Notes under the pieces: model-generated
Seen by the model: the letters and a program-made list of their open reading frames with translations, nothing else
What the model was told of the DNA's origin: nothing
Databases searched by the model: none
Program-made: the position numbers and the translations under genes
Assembly (NCBI GenBank): GCA_021773355.1
Contig: JAJFKE010000040.1
Location: 117,686 to 181,685 of the forward strand
Source of the DNA: Gammaproteobacteria bacterium
GTDB lineage: Bacteria; Pseudomonadota; Gammaproteobacteria; Pseudomonadales; Pseudohongiellaceae
Reading direction: 5' to 3'
DNA: 64,000 nucleotides
In this document: in pieces, positions 7,898 to 17,924 of the stretch
Layout of the letters: the number at the start of each line of letters is the position of its first letter
Numbering within the stretch: the stretch's first letter is position 1

Positions 7898-10177
7898 ATG
7901 GCCATCAAGAAAAAAAATCTGGCTCGAGAAGTGGCGCTAGTAATCGCGGGACTTAGCACGCCTTTGGCATTTAGTGCAGACAAGCCAATTGAAGAAATTT
8001 TAGTCTGGGGCAGTGAAAGTGATAGAAGCTTCGCCAATCCCAGCCCAACCAGTATTCTCACGCAAGAAGATTTCGCCAGCATCAATGTCGCCACCACTGA
8101 AGATGTAGTGAAATTTGAGCCTAGCGTAGTAATTCGACGTCGCTTCATTGGAGATTCTAATGGGGTGATGGGCATGCGCGGTTCCAACATGTTTCAAACT
8201 TCTCGCTCAATGGTGTTCGCCGACGGCGTACCCCTGCACTATCTATTACAGTCGCGATGGAATGGCGCACCGCGCTGGACCATGGTTTCTGCCAGTGAGA
8301 TTGCGCAGGTGGAAGTTTTATACGGACCATTTTCTGCAGAGTATGGCGGCAACTCCATGGGCGGCGTAATGGAAATCGAAACCGCGATTCCACAACAGAG
8401 TGAATTCCATTTCGACAGTTCGCTGTATTCACAAAATTTCGATGACTACGGTTTCGATGACACAGTAAATGGATATAAGACCTTTATGTCCTACGGAAAT
8501 AAAGTCGGCGATACCAGTTATTATTTTTCGTTCAATCGCCTGGATAATGAATCGCAGCCACAAACTTTTCGCTTTGGTGGCGATAGCACAAGTGCAACAC
8601 CACTTTCCGTAACCGGATCTATCGTCGGTAACGATGAGAGAAGTCGCTCCAGGAATTGGTTTATGGACACTGGTGTCGTGAACACATTAACCAATAACTA
8701 TAAATTTAAGTTAGGTCATGACTTCGGAAACTGGTCCACACTATTGAATCTGGCCTACGAAGATCGTAACTCGGTAAACGATTCTGCCAACAGCTATCTA
8801 CAAGATTCCGCTGGCAATCCGGTTTATCGAGGCGATGTCATCGACAACGGCCGACAGTTCTCTGTTCCGGCCAGTCGCTTTTCGGCGAGCGAGCTGGAGC
8901 GGCGCAGCCTCTCCGCGGGCCTACGAGTTCGCGGACAGATTACCGACACCATTGAGCTAGAAGCTAATGTAAACCGCTTCACGGTAATGCGAGATGAGAA
9001 TCGCAGTTCCAAGTCTCATCCCGATGATCCCGCCCATACTCTTGATGGACAGGTTTTAGATTTCGGTGACACCGGCTGGGATACCGCAGAAGTGAAGCTC
9101 TATTTCGATGATTTAGGTGTTGATGGCTTGGGTTTGGTGGCAGGAGTACGAAAGGAGTCTTATGAGTTGAACCTCGACATCTTCAACTCCAGCAACTATG
9201 TAGCAGGCAGCAAAGATTCGTTCATCTCTCGCAGCGGCGGTGAGACAGAGATATTCGCTACCTTCGCTCAATTGAACTGGCAAATGAACGACCAATGGGA
9301 TGCTGCGCTAGGACTTCGTTACGAAGAATTTGAAAGCAGCAATGGTTATTTTGACAACGATGATGCCAGCACAGCCATTTTTGATGTGACTCAAGTGCCG
9401 AGCCGTTCTTCCAGCGAGACCTCACCGAAATTCTCGGTCGGCTACCAACCCTCGAACGATTGGTCATTCCGATACTCAATTGCAAAAGCCTACCGCTTTC
9501 CCATAGTCGAAGAGCTTTTCAGTCAGTTCGAAGCTTATAATGCCATAAGTATTTCTAACCCTATCCTGGCACCGGAAGATGGACTACACCATAACTTAAT
9601 GGCCGAACGCGCTATCGCGAATGGCTATATACGAGTTAACTATTTCACGGAGTCAATAAAGGACGCTATCGAATCGCAGTCGACCATACTCGATGGCGGC
9701 ACTTCGCTTCGAACCTTTATCCCAGTCGATGAACTTGAAACCAGCGGCTTAGAATTTATAGCCAATGCTCAGGATATGTTCATCCCAAATTTGGATATTC
9801 GTTTCAACACGGTCTATACCGACTCAGAAGTGATTAAAAATGCTCCTAACCCTTCTCTTGAAGGCAACGTCTATCCACGCATGCCGAAATGGCGCAGCAA
9901 TCTACTGGCAACCTATCATCTAAGCAGTAGCTGGGATATAGGCGCTAATCTGCAATACGCCAGTGACAGTTTCGGCAGAATCGACAACACTGATGATGAA
10001 GACAACGTCTATGGCGCACAAGATGGTTATACCAGAGTCGGTTTGAAGTCGACGTACCGTTTGAATGACAGCATGTCACTAGGTTTCGGAATCGACAACC
10101 TCACCGATGAAACCGCGTTTGTCGCTCATCCCTGGCCTGGTCGTACTTTCTATGCGAATTTCTCTTACGACTTTTAA
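7898..10177 (+). CDS. TonB-dependent outer-membrane receptor, FNR-box associated
   Basis: A receptor of 759 aa. Signal peptide (about 1-27, ending PLAFSA), TonB-box-like EEILVWGSE, plug domain (about 45-160; VMGMRGSNMFQTSRSMVFAD, VEVLYGPFSAEYGGNSMGG), then a beta-barrel ending NFSYDF with terminal Phe. The ligand cannot be read from sequence. It heads a group with the Cys-rich BNR protein and the TlpA-like thioredoxin, and a perfect FNR box lies upstream. This suggests uptake of a metal or metal complex needed at low oxygen (inference). Confidence 0.85.
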   Translation: MAIKKKNLAREVALVIAGLSTPLAFSADKPIEEILVWGSESDRSFANPSPTSILTQEDFASINVATTEDVVKFEPSVVIRRRFIGDSNGVMGMRGSNMFQTSRSMVFADGVPLHYLLQSRWNGAPRWTMVSASEIAQVEVLYGPFSAEYGGNSMGGVMEIETAIPQQSEFHFDSSLYSQNFDDYGFDDTVNGYKTFMSYGNKVGDTSYYFSFNRLDNESQPQTFRFGGDSTSATPLSVTGSIVGNDERSRSRNWFMDTGVVNTLTNNYKFKLGHDFGNWSTLLNLAYEDRNSVNDSANSYLQDSAGNPVYRGDVIDNGRQFSVPASRFSASELERRSLSAGLRVRGQITDTIELEANVNRFTVMRDENRSSKSHPDDPAHTLDGQVLDFGDTGWDTAEVKLYFDDLGVDGLGLVAGVRKESYELNLDIFNSSNYVAGSKDSFISRSGGETEIFATFAQLNWQMNDQWDAALGLRYEEFESSNGYFDNDDASTAIFDVTQVPSRSSSETSPKFSVGYQPSNDWSFRYSIAKAYRFPIVEELFSQFEAYNAISISNPILAPEDGLHHNLMAERAIANGYIRVNYFTESIKDAIESQSTILDGGTSLRTFIPVDELETSGLEFIANAQDMFIPNLDIRFNTVYTDSEVIKNAPNPSLEGNVYPRMPKWRSNLLATYHLSSSWDIGANLQYASDSFGRIDNTDDEDNVYGAQDGYTRVGLKSTYRLNDSMSLGFGIDNLTDETAFVAHPWPGRTFYANFSYDF

Positions 10178-10178
10178 T

Positions 10179-10203
10179 GCAAGGGACATCTTGACGTCCT
10201 TGC
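10179..10203 (+). other. Intercistronic hairpin
   Basis: GCAAGGGAC (10179-10187) and GTCCTTGC (10196-10203) pair with a single bulged G and an 8-nt loop, starting just after the receptor stop. There is no T-run after it, so it more likely stabilises the receptor mRNA or attenuates read-through into the BNR gene than terminates fully. Confidence 0.4.
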
Positions 10204-10261
10204 TGGATGCCAAGTTTATACGATATTGCAGTTGAAGATTTAGAAGCGATTGGAGCTGTTT

Positions 10262-11515
10262 ATGATCAATACAATAAAAAGTACAAAAAAGATCACCGTC
10301 TTACTATTGTCTTTCCTGTTATTACTTTTGACCTTAAGTGCGCAGGCCAATAGTTGTGAAGGCTCAAGCGTGAACAATTCTGTTTCGGTTCACTGCGGTG
10401 AGGCTCCCAGTGCCACCTTCGATCAGGATGGACGCTTATGGATTACCTTTGTGCAGGATCAACACGTGTATGTCAGCCACTCCGATGACTCAGGCAAAAC
10501 CTATTCCACAGCCGTAGTGGTAAACCCGGTAGCGGAAGATGCCGAACACAACGGTGAGAATCGACCGAAAATTATTGTCGATGCAGACTCCAATATATAT
10601 GTGTCCTGGACCAGAAAAACATCACCGCGTTTCACCGGTGAGATTCGTTTCAGCCGTTCCATGGATGGTGGTAGAACGTTCGATGCACCTCGCACTATTA
10701 ATGACGATGAGCTATTCACCGGCCATCGCTTTGAGAGCTTGTTTTTAACTGAATCAGGGCATTTGTACTTGACCTGGATTGACAAACGCGACCTGGAAGC
10801 AAGTGTGGAACTTGGCCGGGACTATAGCGGCGCCGCCGTTTACTTCGCGGTGTCATCAGACCAGGGTGCCTCTTTCTCTGAAAATTACAGAGTCGCTAAT
10901 AATAGCTGTGAGTGTTGCCGCATTGCCATCGCGCCACGAGGGCCTGAAAATATCGCCATCCTCTGGCGTCAAATTTTTGGTGTCACAACCCGCGACCATG
11001 CCATAGCCGTGCTCACTCCCGATGGCAAGACAATGGAAATGGGCCGAGCCAGTTACGACGAATGGCAGATCGATGCCTGCCCACATCACGGGCCAACCAT
11101 GATTCAATCGGGTCTGTCTGGCGACTACCATATAAGCTGGTTTACTAACGGCGATTTACATCAAGGTATTTATTACGCCCGCTATTCTTTCGACAGCAAT
11201 ACTCCAGAGCAGGTGTTTCGAGTCGATGGGAATGCCGGAGCAAGCCATCCATACCTGGCCGAATATGGCAATACACTTTATTTACTATGGAAAGCTTTTG
11301 ACGGTCAAAACGTAAATATCAGCCTTATCACATCGGCGGACGATGGCGCGTCCTGGACAAAACCAAAGATTCTTCAATCCACTTCTGAAGGTTCTGATCA
11401 TCCGCTAATTGTAAAGAGTGAGAACGGACTGTATTTGAGCTGGCACAGCGAAGAACTGGGATATCTGTTTGAAAAATTCACGGCTGATACTGCAGGAGTA
11501 CGACTCGGTGATTAG
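10262..11515 (+). CDS. Exported BNR/sialidase-fold propeller with CxCC motif
   Basis: A protein of 417 aa. Signal peptide (about 1-29, ending SAQA) followed by a beta-propeller with BNR-type Asp-box repeats (SDDSGKTY, SMDGGRTF, SSDQGASF, SADDGASW). It differs from true sialidases by a Cys216-x-Cys218-Cys219 cluster (SCECCR) and Cys273-Pro-His-His, which look like a metal site. Start chosen at 10262 because GGAG (10253-10256) is well spaced for it; the ATG at 10250 is four codons earlier. It overlaps the next gene. Sialidase activity is doubtful; periplasmic metal handling is an inference. Confidence 0.75.
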   Translation: MINTIKSTKKITVLLLSFLLLLLTLSAQANSCEGSSVNNSVSVHCGEAPSATFDQDGRLWITFVQDQHVYVSHSDDSGKTYSTAVVVNPVAEDAEHNGENRPKIIVDADSNIYVSWTRKTSPRFTGEIRFSRSMDGGRTFDAPRTINDDELFTGHRFESLFLTESGHLYLTWIDKRDLEASVELGRDYSGAAVYFAVSSDQGASFSENYRVANNSCECCRIAIAPRGPENIAILWRQIFGVTTRDHAIAVLTPDGKTMEMGRASYDEWQIDACPHHGPTMIQSGLSGDYHISWFTNGDLHQGIYYARYSFDSNTPEQVFRVDGNAGASHPYLAEYGNTLYLLWKAFDGQNVNISLITSADDGASWTKPKILQSTSEGSDHPLIVKSENGLYLSWHSEELGYLFEKFTADTAGVRLGD

Positions 11516-12017
11516 TTCGCGCTTGAACTTTCCAATTTTGCTGCGCCTCGCTGCCGGTATTTTCTTATTTGCCTTTGCCGCTATTGCAGCAGCCGATAAT
11601 TTCAAGCCATTCAATGCAGACTCTTTTCAAGAAATTAAGTCCAGCTATGAAGGGCAGGAATTTCTGTTGGGTCTGTGGTCGGTAGATTGCCCTCCCTGCT
11701 TGGTAGAACTTGAGTTCATGGCAAGAATATTGGAGTTAAATCCCGAAATTCCCTATGTGCTCATTTCCACCGATGCAATCGAACAACGGGAGGTTTCTGC
11801 CGAGTATCTGGAAGATCTGGGCTTTACCGAAAGAGAATCCTGGATGTTCGCTGATAGCTTCGTTGAGAGACTTCGATTCAGCATAGATCAAAACTGGTAT
11901 GGTGAATTACCACGCAGCTATTTCTTCGATACCAATCACGCCATGAAGTCCCATAGTGGCATTGTGAGCAAACAGCTACTACAAGAATGGTTCAGTAGAA
12001 CTCTATTCTTCGAGTAG
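11508..12017 (+). CDS. TlpA-like thioredoxin, exported
   Basis: A protein of 169 aa if started at GTG 11508. An N-terminal signal or anchor segment (residues 8-29) precedes a thioredoxin fold with active site Cys61-Pro-Pro-Cys64 in LWSVDCPPCLVEL. The GTG is preferred because AGGAG lies about 9 nt upstream and the gene then overlaps the BNR stop by 8 bp. An ATG at 11469 would give a longer, poorly placed N-terminus. TlpA-type proteins reduce disulfides or deliver copper in the periplasm; a Cys-rich partner just upstream makes it the plausible substrate (inference). Confidence 0.75.
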   Translation: MISSRLNFPILLRLAAGIFLFAFAAIAAADNFKPFNADSFQEIKSSYEGQEFLLGLWSVDCPPCLVELEFMARILELNPEIPYVLISTDAIEQREVSAEYLEDLGFTERESWMFADSFVERLRFSIDQNWYGELPRSYFFDTNHAMKSHSGIVSKQLLQEWFSRTLFFE

Positions 12018-12143
12018 CCATCTCACTAGGCCTTTCTTACCTACTCCGCAGATAGATAAGCGGCAAGCCTCGAACCACGCCTTATTCAATGATAGTCTAA
12101 GAGACGGGCATTCCAACACTATCCATTATTTAGGGTTCAGCTT

Positions 12144-12989
12144 ATGAGAAAGGTAATTCTTCTCCTACTGACATTGTGCATTCAACAATCGGCATTTGCA
12201 CAGCTGTATTCGGCGCAAGAAGGTCCTGTCGTTTATGGCCATCACCATATAAACACGGCTGACCTCACAGCACATCAACGCTTCTGGACCGAGGGGCTAG
12301 GCGGAACCGTGGCAAGCATTGGTAACGGAGCCAGAGAGATTATCTCCTTTCCCAATGTCTTGGTTTTTCTTACCGAAAGAGAACCCAGTGGCGGTACTCG
12401 CGGCACGGTCGTTAATCATGTCGGCTTCGAGACTAGAGACATAACATCCGCAGTTGCGCTGCTGCAATCCATGGGCTATCCAATGATTACAAGGGAAGAG
12501 CTCCCCGACAGCTACGATGTAATAGATGGCATAGGCAAAAGACAAGGCGGCAACACCATAGCTTATGTGTTGGGCCCGGATGACATAAAAATTGAGTTAA
12601 TTGAAAACACGGCCATCGACCATCCAATAATCATGCACCATATTCACTGGGCGACGGATCAGGGTGAAGCCATGCAGGCCTGGTATGTTGAACACTTCTC
12701 TGCGCTGCTTGGAAGCAGTATTGGTCAGCCCGCTGCAGATTTGCCCGGCGTGAATCTTACCTTCGGTCCCACTCCAGTGACGACCACAGCAACGGCCGGC
12801 ACGGTTCTCGATCACATAGGATTCGAAGTAGCAAATCTCGAAGCATTCTGCAGGGATTTAGTAGCAAAGGGGATTACCTTTGACCGGCCCTACACGGAGG
12901 TGGCATCTCTAGGAATTGCTATCGCCTTTCTGACGGACCCCTGGGGAACTTATATTGAACTCACGGAAGGTTTAGACAATCTTGATTAA
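12144..12989 (+). CDS. Exported VOC-superfamily protein (two glyoxalase-fold modules)
   Basis: A protein of 281 aa. Signal peptide (about 1-19, ending SAFA), then two VOC repeats: the first about 30-150 (YGHHHINTADLTAHQRFW through GPDDIKIELIE), the second about 155-278 (HHIHWATDQGEAMQAWYVEH through DPWGTYIELTEG). His and Glu residues at the expected metal positions (HHHIN, IELIE, HHIHW, IELTE) suggest a divalent-metal enzyme of the dioxygenase or lyase type. Substrate unknown. Its stop overlaps that of the convergent gene by 3 bp. Confidence 0.75.
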   Translation: MRKVILLLLTLCIQQSAFAQLYSAQEGPVVYGHHHINTADLTAHQRFWTEGLGGTVASIGNGAREIISFPNVLVFLTEREPSGGTRGTVVNHVGFETRDITSAVALLQSMGYPMITREELPDSYDVIDGIGKRQGGNTIAYVLGPDDIKIELIENTAIDHPIIMHHIHWATDQGEAMQAWYVEHFSALLGSSIGQPAADLPGVNLTFGPTPVTTTATAGTVLDHIGFEVANLEAFCRDLVAKGITFDRPYTEVASLGIAIAFLTDPWGTYIELTEGLDNLD

Positions 12990-15253
12990 AAGCGAAAGGT
13001 ATAACGAAACTTCATACTGAGGTCTGAATATGCCGCTTCGAAATGGTTGTTTCTGTCCTTGTCCTGCACGTTATAGTTAAGAACGATAAAGCCTTCCTGG
13101 CCCGCTCTGGGAATCCATTGCAGTCGCGTGTTAATACCAATCTCTTCTGAGATATTGTCGTACTGCAACAAGTTGATCCAATACAATGTTGATGAAAAAG
13201 CGACCTGGGTAGATAGTGTGCTTAGGCGAGTGATGAAATCGCCCTGCGGCAGTTCAATATCATTCCAGTCGTAGCTAAGCCCCATGGCAAAATAACGAGA
13301 TTGATTCCAGGATAGCGACCCATTCAGATTCGTGCGCTCTCCGTTGTAAAAATCCCCACTCAAATAACTAAAGCTACCGGAGAACTGACGTTGTCCGCCA
13401 GTGCTGACAGAAAACTGTTGCTCATCGAATTCGTAGGAACCAGGCTGTATAACTACCTGCCTATCGGCATCGGAATAGATTGTAAATGGTAGCTGCACCA
13501 CTTCTTTATTGACGTTATAGCCGAGACTAAAGCGTTCATTGGAGTCGGATTGCAACTCCAACAATCTTAGAGCGATTGTTTCGCTTTGTAGACCACCATC
13601 GATTACTTCTATACGCTGCGCATCGATACCGGCGAACGCCGACTGCAACACTCCTTCTTTAAAGAAATAGGTATAGCCAATATCGGCGGTGAAATCGCGA
13701 ATATTTGAGCGATTCACAAATCCCATCGCTGGATTAAAATTACTTTGCACTTCCTTATAGCCCACCCGAGTGCGAATCCCCTGACTGGCGGGCAGGCGAA
13801 CACCAAATCCAAAGGAGGCATCATCACCATTAAGACCAGGTGTGTCGGACTGTTGATACCAACCATCCGCCTGCAGAATTCGATCGCCAATGAAATTGTT
13901 ATTTACGTACTGGAAGTCGGTACCTATTACACTGTTGTCTACATCGGAAGTTGGATCACCATCGGTATAGATAAAGCCGACCGTGGAATCGCTGAGCACG
14001 TTGGCTGACATTCTCGCAACCAGTAAGTCAGAAGCACCCACTGCAGCAAACTCATCCTGATGAATCGCCAGTGTGCCGATATTCCAACGCCCTATACGCC
14101 CACTAATGCGGCCGCCATAATCAATATCGACCGGTGCACCCGTTTCGCTCAATCCCAGCTTGCGCGAAAAATACGGACGCGCATTCTCTCTACTTCCCCC
14201 GGATGTTGCGTTGTTACCACCGGCTATTCCGCCGATGTTGCCGAACTGAAAAAGATCGGAATCTTTCAGAAAGAAGTCACGCTTCTCGGGAAAGAACAGA
14301 TTGAAACGGGTCAGATTAACTTGCCGATTGTCTACTTCTGTAGCAGAGAAATCTGTGTTCAATGTTAGCGCAGCATTCAGTGACGGTGTTAGTCGATAGA
14401 AAGCATCCAATGAGGGCGAATAATCTGTATCACTACTGGAAGGCTGATATCCTCGCTGACGATTTACTGCCACCGAAGGCACGATGTCTAAACCGACGCC
14501 CTGATCCATTCCAGTTAAGCCGGTAGCCTGACCCAGGATACTGGGGTTATAGGTGCGGTTCTGAGATACCCAGGCCATTTCTTCGCCACGTCTGCGAATG
14601 CCTCTGCCGAAGTTGAATCCCCAGGTCTCTACCTCAGGATCGAATGGCAATGACTTAAAAGGTATCTCAATTTCCGCAACCCAACTATTGCCATCGACGC
14701 TGGTGGCTGCTTCCCAGATAGTATTCCAATCTAGCTGGAATGAATTGATATTCTGATATAAGGCGTCATGTCGAACGCCATTTAGATTAGTTTCGAAACG
14801 ATATCCTGCACGACCGGTATTGAAAGGGTCGAGTATCACAACCAAACGGTCGTCCGATGGTAAGCCTTGCCCGTGTCTTATTGTTGGCGCCGCAATTAAA
14901 TCTGGCTCACTGTCATACATGCGCGCTCCGATGTACATCGCGTCGTCATCGTATAACACGTACAGTTCGGTAGCTTCTGAAGGCTGAACTCCATTGCCTG
15001 GCCTGATTTGGTGAAAATCGGTGATCTTCTCCGCTAGCTGCCAGACAGCATCATCCAGCACGCCATCAATAATCGGCGGTGTTTCCACCCTCGAAACACG
15101 AAATTGTTTAACCACCGTGGTATCAACAATTTCTTCTTGTGCATGAACGAAATTGACGGCGAACACTGCAAAGATAGAATAGGCAGACAAGCGACGAAGG
15201 AACGGACTGAATCGAGAGAAAATCGAGAACCGACTTGGAAATTGACAAGGCAC
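12986..15253 (-). CDS. DUF5916 protein with CBM9-like N-terminal domain
   Basis: A protein of 755 aa. Signal peptide (about 1-38, ending NFVHA), a CBM9-like domain (about 50-230: VETPPIIDGVLDDAVWQLA, FNTGRAGYRFETNLNG, WVAEIEIPFKSLPFDP), then a long DUF5916 region of repeated beta strands with barrel character (NLTRFNLFFPEKRDFFLKDS) ending KFRYTFRF with terminal Phe. This predicts an outer-membrane beta-barrel with a sugar-binding-like periplasmic or surface domain. The family is common in marine bacteria and has no assigned function. It is monocistronic here. Confidence 0.8.
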   Translation of the reverse strand: MPCQFPSRFSIFSRFSPFLRRLSAYSIFAVFAVNFVHAQEEIVDTTVVKQFRVSRVETPPIIDGVLDDAVWQLAEKITDFHQIRPGNGVQPSEATELYVLYDDDAMYIGARMYDSEPDLIAAPTIRHGQGLPSDDRLVVILDPFNTGRAGYRFETNLNGVRHDALYQNINSFQLDWNTIWEAATSVDGNSWVAEIEIPFKSLPFDPEVETWGFNFGRGIRRRGEEMAWVSQNRTYNPSILGQATGLTGMDQGVGLDIVPSVAVNRQRGYQPSSSDTDYSPSLDAFYRLTPSLNAALTLNTDFSATEVDNRQVNLTRFNLFFPEKRDFFLKDSDLFQFGNIGGIAGGNNATSGGSRENARPYFSRKLGLSETGAPVDIDYGGRISGRIGRWNIGTLAIHQDEFAAVGASDLLVARMSANVLSDSTVGFIYTDGDPTSDVDNSVIGTDFQYVNNNFIGDRILQADGWYQQSDTPGLNGDDASFGFGVRLPASQGIRTRVGYKEVQSNFNPAMGFVNRSNIRDFTADIGYTYFFKEGVLQSAFAGIDAQRIEVIDGGLQSETIALRLLELQSDSNERFSLGYNVNKEVVQLPFTIYSDADRQVVIQPGSYEFDEQQFSVSTGGQRQFSGSFSYLSGDFYNGERTNLNGSLSWNQSRYFAMGLSYDWNDIELPQGDFITRLSTLSTQVAFSSTLYWINLLQYDNISEEIGINTRLQWIPRAGQEGFIVLNYNVQDKDRNNHFEAAYSDLSMKFRYTFRF

Positions 15254-15432
15254 CGCTTCACACTCCGAACTTCAGGCAGTTAAAGAAAGTCGCGGATTGT
15301 AGCAAAAGATGAATGCAGTCGACTATGTCAGCTGCATCATTTGAAACACAGACTATCGTATATTGGCATACTGCGGCCGACCCACAAACTGAGACGGCCT
15401 TTCTCCTTAATACCTACACTTACTTATGGTAC

Positions 15433-15909
15433 TTATTTGAGATTGGAGTAGTCAGATGCGCTCATCATGAACACATTTGCCGATATTGGCACCGGGTACT
15501 TCTCTCTTAGCGCTACCCATTCCGGGTCTGCGGCAAATGCAGCCCATACTTCGGTTCTATGAGCCCGGTCGCGATAGGCCAACATCCACACCAGAGTGTT
15601 GGGATCATCTAATTTTTGCCAAACGGCGATAACTTCCGCGCCATGCTTCTCGAAGATAGAAACTTCTTTCTCGCGAAAGCGCTGATGAAGATTATTAATG
15701 CCACCGACACCATCTTTAATTGGTTCGGCCGTGTACATACGAATCTCGAAGCAACGAGAATCGGAAGCGACATTAGCAGATAGATCATCGGATAAATGTC
15801 CTGCTGGGCCGCAAGGTGGTGGTGCGTCCGCTCCCAGCACACTACTGCTAAAGCTTAGTCCGAAAGTTAATCCAGCCACTGTGATTAATTTGAATAGTAT
15901 TCTGCGCAT
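15433..15909 (-). CDS. Exported NIPSNAP-family protein
   Basis: A protein of 158 aa. Signal peptide (about 1-27, ending SVLGA), then a single NIPSNAP/ferredoxin-like domain (about 50-155) with the family features CFEIRMYTAEP, VIAVWQKLDDPNTLVWMLAYRDRAHR and a C-terminal WVALREKYP. The family is a dimeric alpha-beta barrel fold related to ABM monooxygenases; biochemical role unknown. A short Cys- and Pro-rich linker follows the signal peptide. It lies between DUF5916 and the divergent alpha-hydroxy-acid oxidase. Confidence 0.75.
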   Translation of the reverse strand: MRRILFKLITVAGLTFGLSFSSSVLGADAPPPCGPAGHLSDDLSANVASDSRCFEIRMYTAEPIKDGVGGINNLHQRFREKEVSIFEKHGAEVIAVWQKLDDPNTLVWMLAYRDRAHRTEVWAAFAADPEWVALREKYPVPISANVFMMSASDYSNLK

Positions 15910-16171
15910 GCAGTTTTCCTCTTTTGGGAGATTATGAAAAACGAGCTACCGATACTAAGTTGGCCAGTACAGAATGTCCATTATTAGCAGCTATCTCACA
16001 ATCGACTCATACCGCCGCTGCCCTGCTATCGGTCGCCCAAGCCTGGCCAGCAATCGCTGTACCTGCTTATTAAGGAACGTAGGTATAGTGACTGCTGCGA
16101 ATAAGCCCTTCGATTCTGTGCCCATTACAACGATAATAGCTGCATTAGTCATTAACCACTGAGCAAGCCCT

Positions 16172-17326
16172 ATGTTCCGACGCTTGAAAGACTGCCACAA
16201 TGTTGAAGATCTGCGCCTTCTGGCGAAGCAAAGATTACCTGGCCCTATTTTCCATTACATCGATGGCGCGGCAGATGATGAAATCACCTACCGAAGAAAT
16301 ACTTCCGCCTTTGATGACTGCGACCTGGTACCCAATGTTCTGGCGGGTGTTGAAGAAGTTGATATGTCGGTGACAGTAATGGGCCAGAAGTTGGATCTCC
16401 CGATCTTCTGCTCTCCCACCGCCCTGCAACGACTGTTTCACCACGACGGTGAGCGGGCGGTTGCAAGAGCGGCCGAAAAATTTGGCACCATGTTCGGTGT
16501 TTCTGCATTGGGCACAGTAAGCCTGGCGGAAATTGGCGAAATGATTTCCACGCCAAAATTATTCCAATTCTATTTCCACAAGGATCGCGGACTCAATGAC
16601 GCCATGGTGCAACGGGCTCAGGCAGCGGGTTTCAATACCCTAGCCCTAACCGTGGACACCATAACCGGCGGTAATCGTGAACGCGACCTGTATACCGGAT
16701 TCACCTCGCCGCCACGGTTGACCCTAAGAAGTTTGTTTAGCTTCGCGGCGCATCCGGCATGGGCGATGAACTACTTCTTTCGAGAATCGTTCCAATTGGC
16801 TGAGCTTAAAGACTTCGTGCAGCAAGGCTCTAACGTCGCCGTTTCAATCGGCGACTACTTCGCCTCTATGCTGGATCAGTCAATGAATTGGTCAGACGCC
16901 GAGGCGCTGCGCGCACAATGGGGCGGTCCGTTCTGCCTGAAAGGAATCATGAGCGTGGCAGATGCGAAGAAAGCGGTAGATATAGGCGCCGATGCAATCA
17001 TGGTCTCAAACCATGGCGGGCGCCAATTAGACGGCTCTCGCTCGCCCTTCGATCAGATCGCTGAAATCACCGACGCCGTAGGAAACGATATCGATGTAAT
17101 TCTCGATGGCGGAATTCGGCGCGGCACCCATGTGCTTAAGGCTCTGGCTGCTGGTGCCAAGGCCTGTTCCGGCGGCCGCATGTATCTTTATGCGCTTGCC
17201 GCTGCTGGCCAGCCAGGTGTGGAGAAAGCCCTGCAGAACCTAAAAGCCGAGATCGAGCGCGACATGAAGTTACTCGGCGTTAGCAATGTCTCGCAATTAA
17301 ACAGAGACATGCTTAGGCAGCGCTAA
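16172..17326 (+). CDS. FMN-dependent alpha-hydroxy-acid oxidase/dehydrogenase
   Basis: A protein of 384 aa, full family length. A TIM barrel of the L-lactate dehydrogenase (LldD), glycolate oxidase and mandelate dehydrogenase family, oxidising L-2-hydroxy acids with FMN. Visible motifs: GPIFHYIDGAADDE at the N-terminus, FQFYFHKDRG, LALTVDT, and the signature SNHGGRQLDGSRSP with the catalytic His281, then LDGGIRRGTHVLKALAAGAKA for phosphate binding. No signal peptide, so cytoplasmic or membrane-associated. L-lactate or a related acid is likely. The gene stands alone. Confidence 0.9.
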   Translation: MFRRLKDCHNVEDLRLLAKQRLPGPIFHYIDGAADDEITYRRNTSAFDDCDLVPNVLAGVEEVDMSVTVMGQKLDLPIFCSPTALQRLFHHDGERAVARAAEKFGTMFGVSALGTVSLAEIGEMISTPKLFQFYFHKDRGLNDAMVQRAQAAGFNTLALTVDTITGGNRERDLYTGFTSPPRLTLRSLFSFAAHPAWAMNYFFRESFQLAELKDFVQQGSNVAVSIGDYFASMLDQSMNWSDAEALRAQWGGPFCLKGIMSVADAKKAVDIGADAIMVSNHGGRQLDGSRSPFDQIAEITDAVGNDIDVILDGGIRRGTHVLKALAAGAKACSGGRMYLYALAAAGQPGVEKALQNLKAEIERDMKLLGVSNVSQLNRDMLRQR

Positions 17327-17356
17327 ATAGCCATCGGCTTCTTTGCCGGCTACTGA

Positions 17357-17647
17357 TTATTGAAGATTGAACGGGCTATCCAACAAACCATCGATCTGCA
17401 TCAGATCGACTACATGCTGCCCCTGCCCCTTCTGAGCTTCCAAATCAGCCACTCTATAGCACTGTCGCCGCGGGAATCGGCTACCCAATTCGGTTCGGGT
17501 GAAACAGGCGATGTGATCTTCTTCCGGCGCCAGCGCGTTGTATTGTTCTACCTCTGCATCTGTGGGTAATCTGGGTCTTGACTCCGAATTCGAGGCACAA
17601 CTGGCTAACAAACCGAGGGCCAGTATGGAAAATAGGAAATTTCTCAT
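17357..17647 (-). CDS. Small putative lipoprotein
   Basis: A protein of 96 aa with lipobox LASC (Cys17) after a hydrophobic N-terminus, so an exported lipid-anchored protein. The mature part has two Cys (CFTRTELGSRFPRRQC), possibly a disulfide. It is convergent with the alpha-hydroxy-acid oxidase, 30 bp apart. I recognise a type of short lipoprotein common in marine gammaproteobacteria but no function. Confidence 0.65.
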   Translation of the reverse strand: MRNFLFSILALGLLASCASNSESRPRLPTDAEVEQYNALAPEEDHIACFTRTELGSRFPRRQCYRVADLEAQKGQGQHVVDLMQIDGLLDSPFNLQ

Positions 17648-17924
17648 GTTTACACTCCTGATCAGGCACGATCCAGAATAAAGTCGCCGCTGCGGCTGTG
17701 TCTGAATATTGCTTAGAGACTAACTAAAGATAGGCCAATATTCAATTCCCTTTGATTATGGGCTGCCGCGGCTCGATTTCCGCCTCTTGCAATGACCTGG
17801 CCGCCTGTAATCCAGGTTTTATAGACTTGTCATATTTAACCCAAAGGTTTAAATTATCTGGCAGTCAAAAATAACAAACCAGTATAAATGCCTATATAGC
17901 TGGGCTCCTACAAGGATCTGCATC

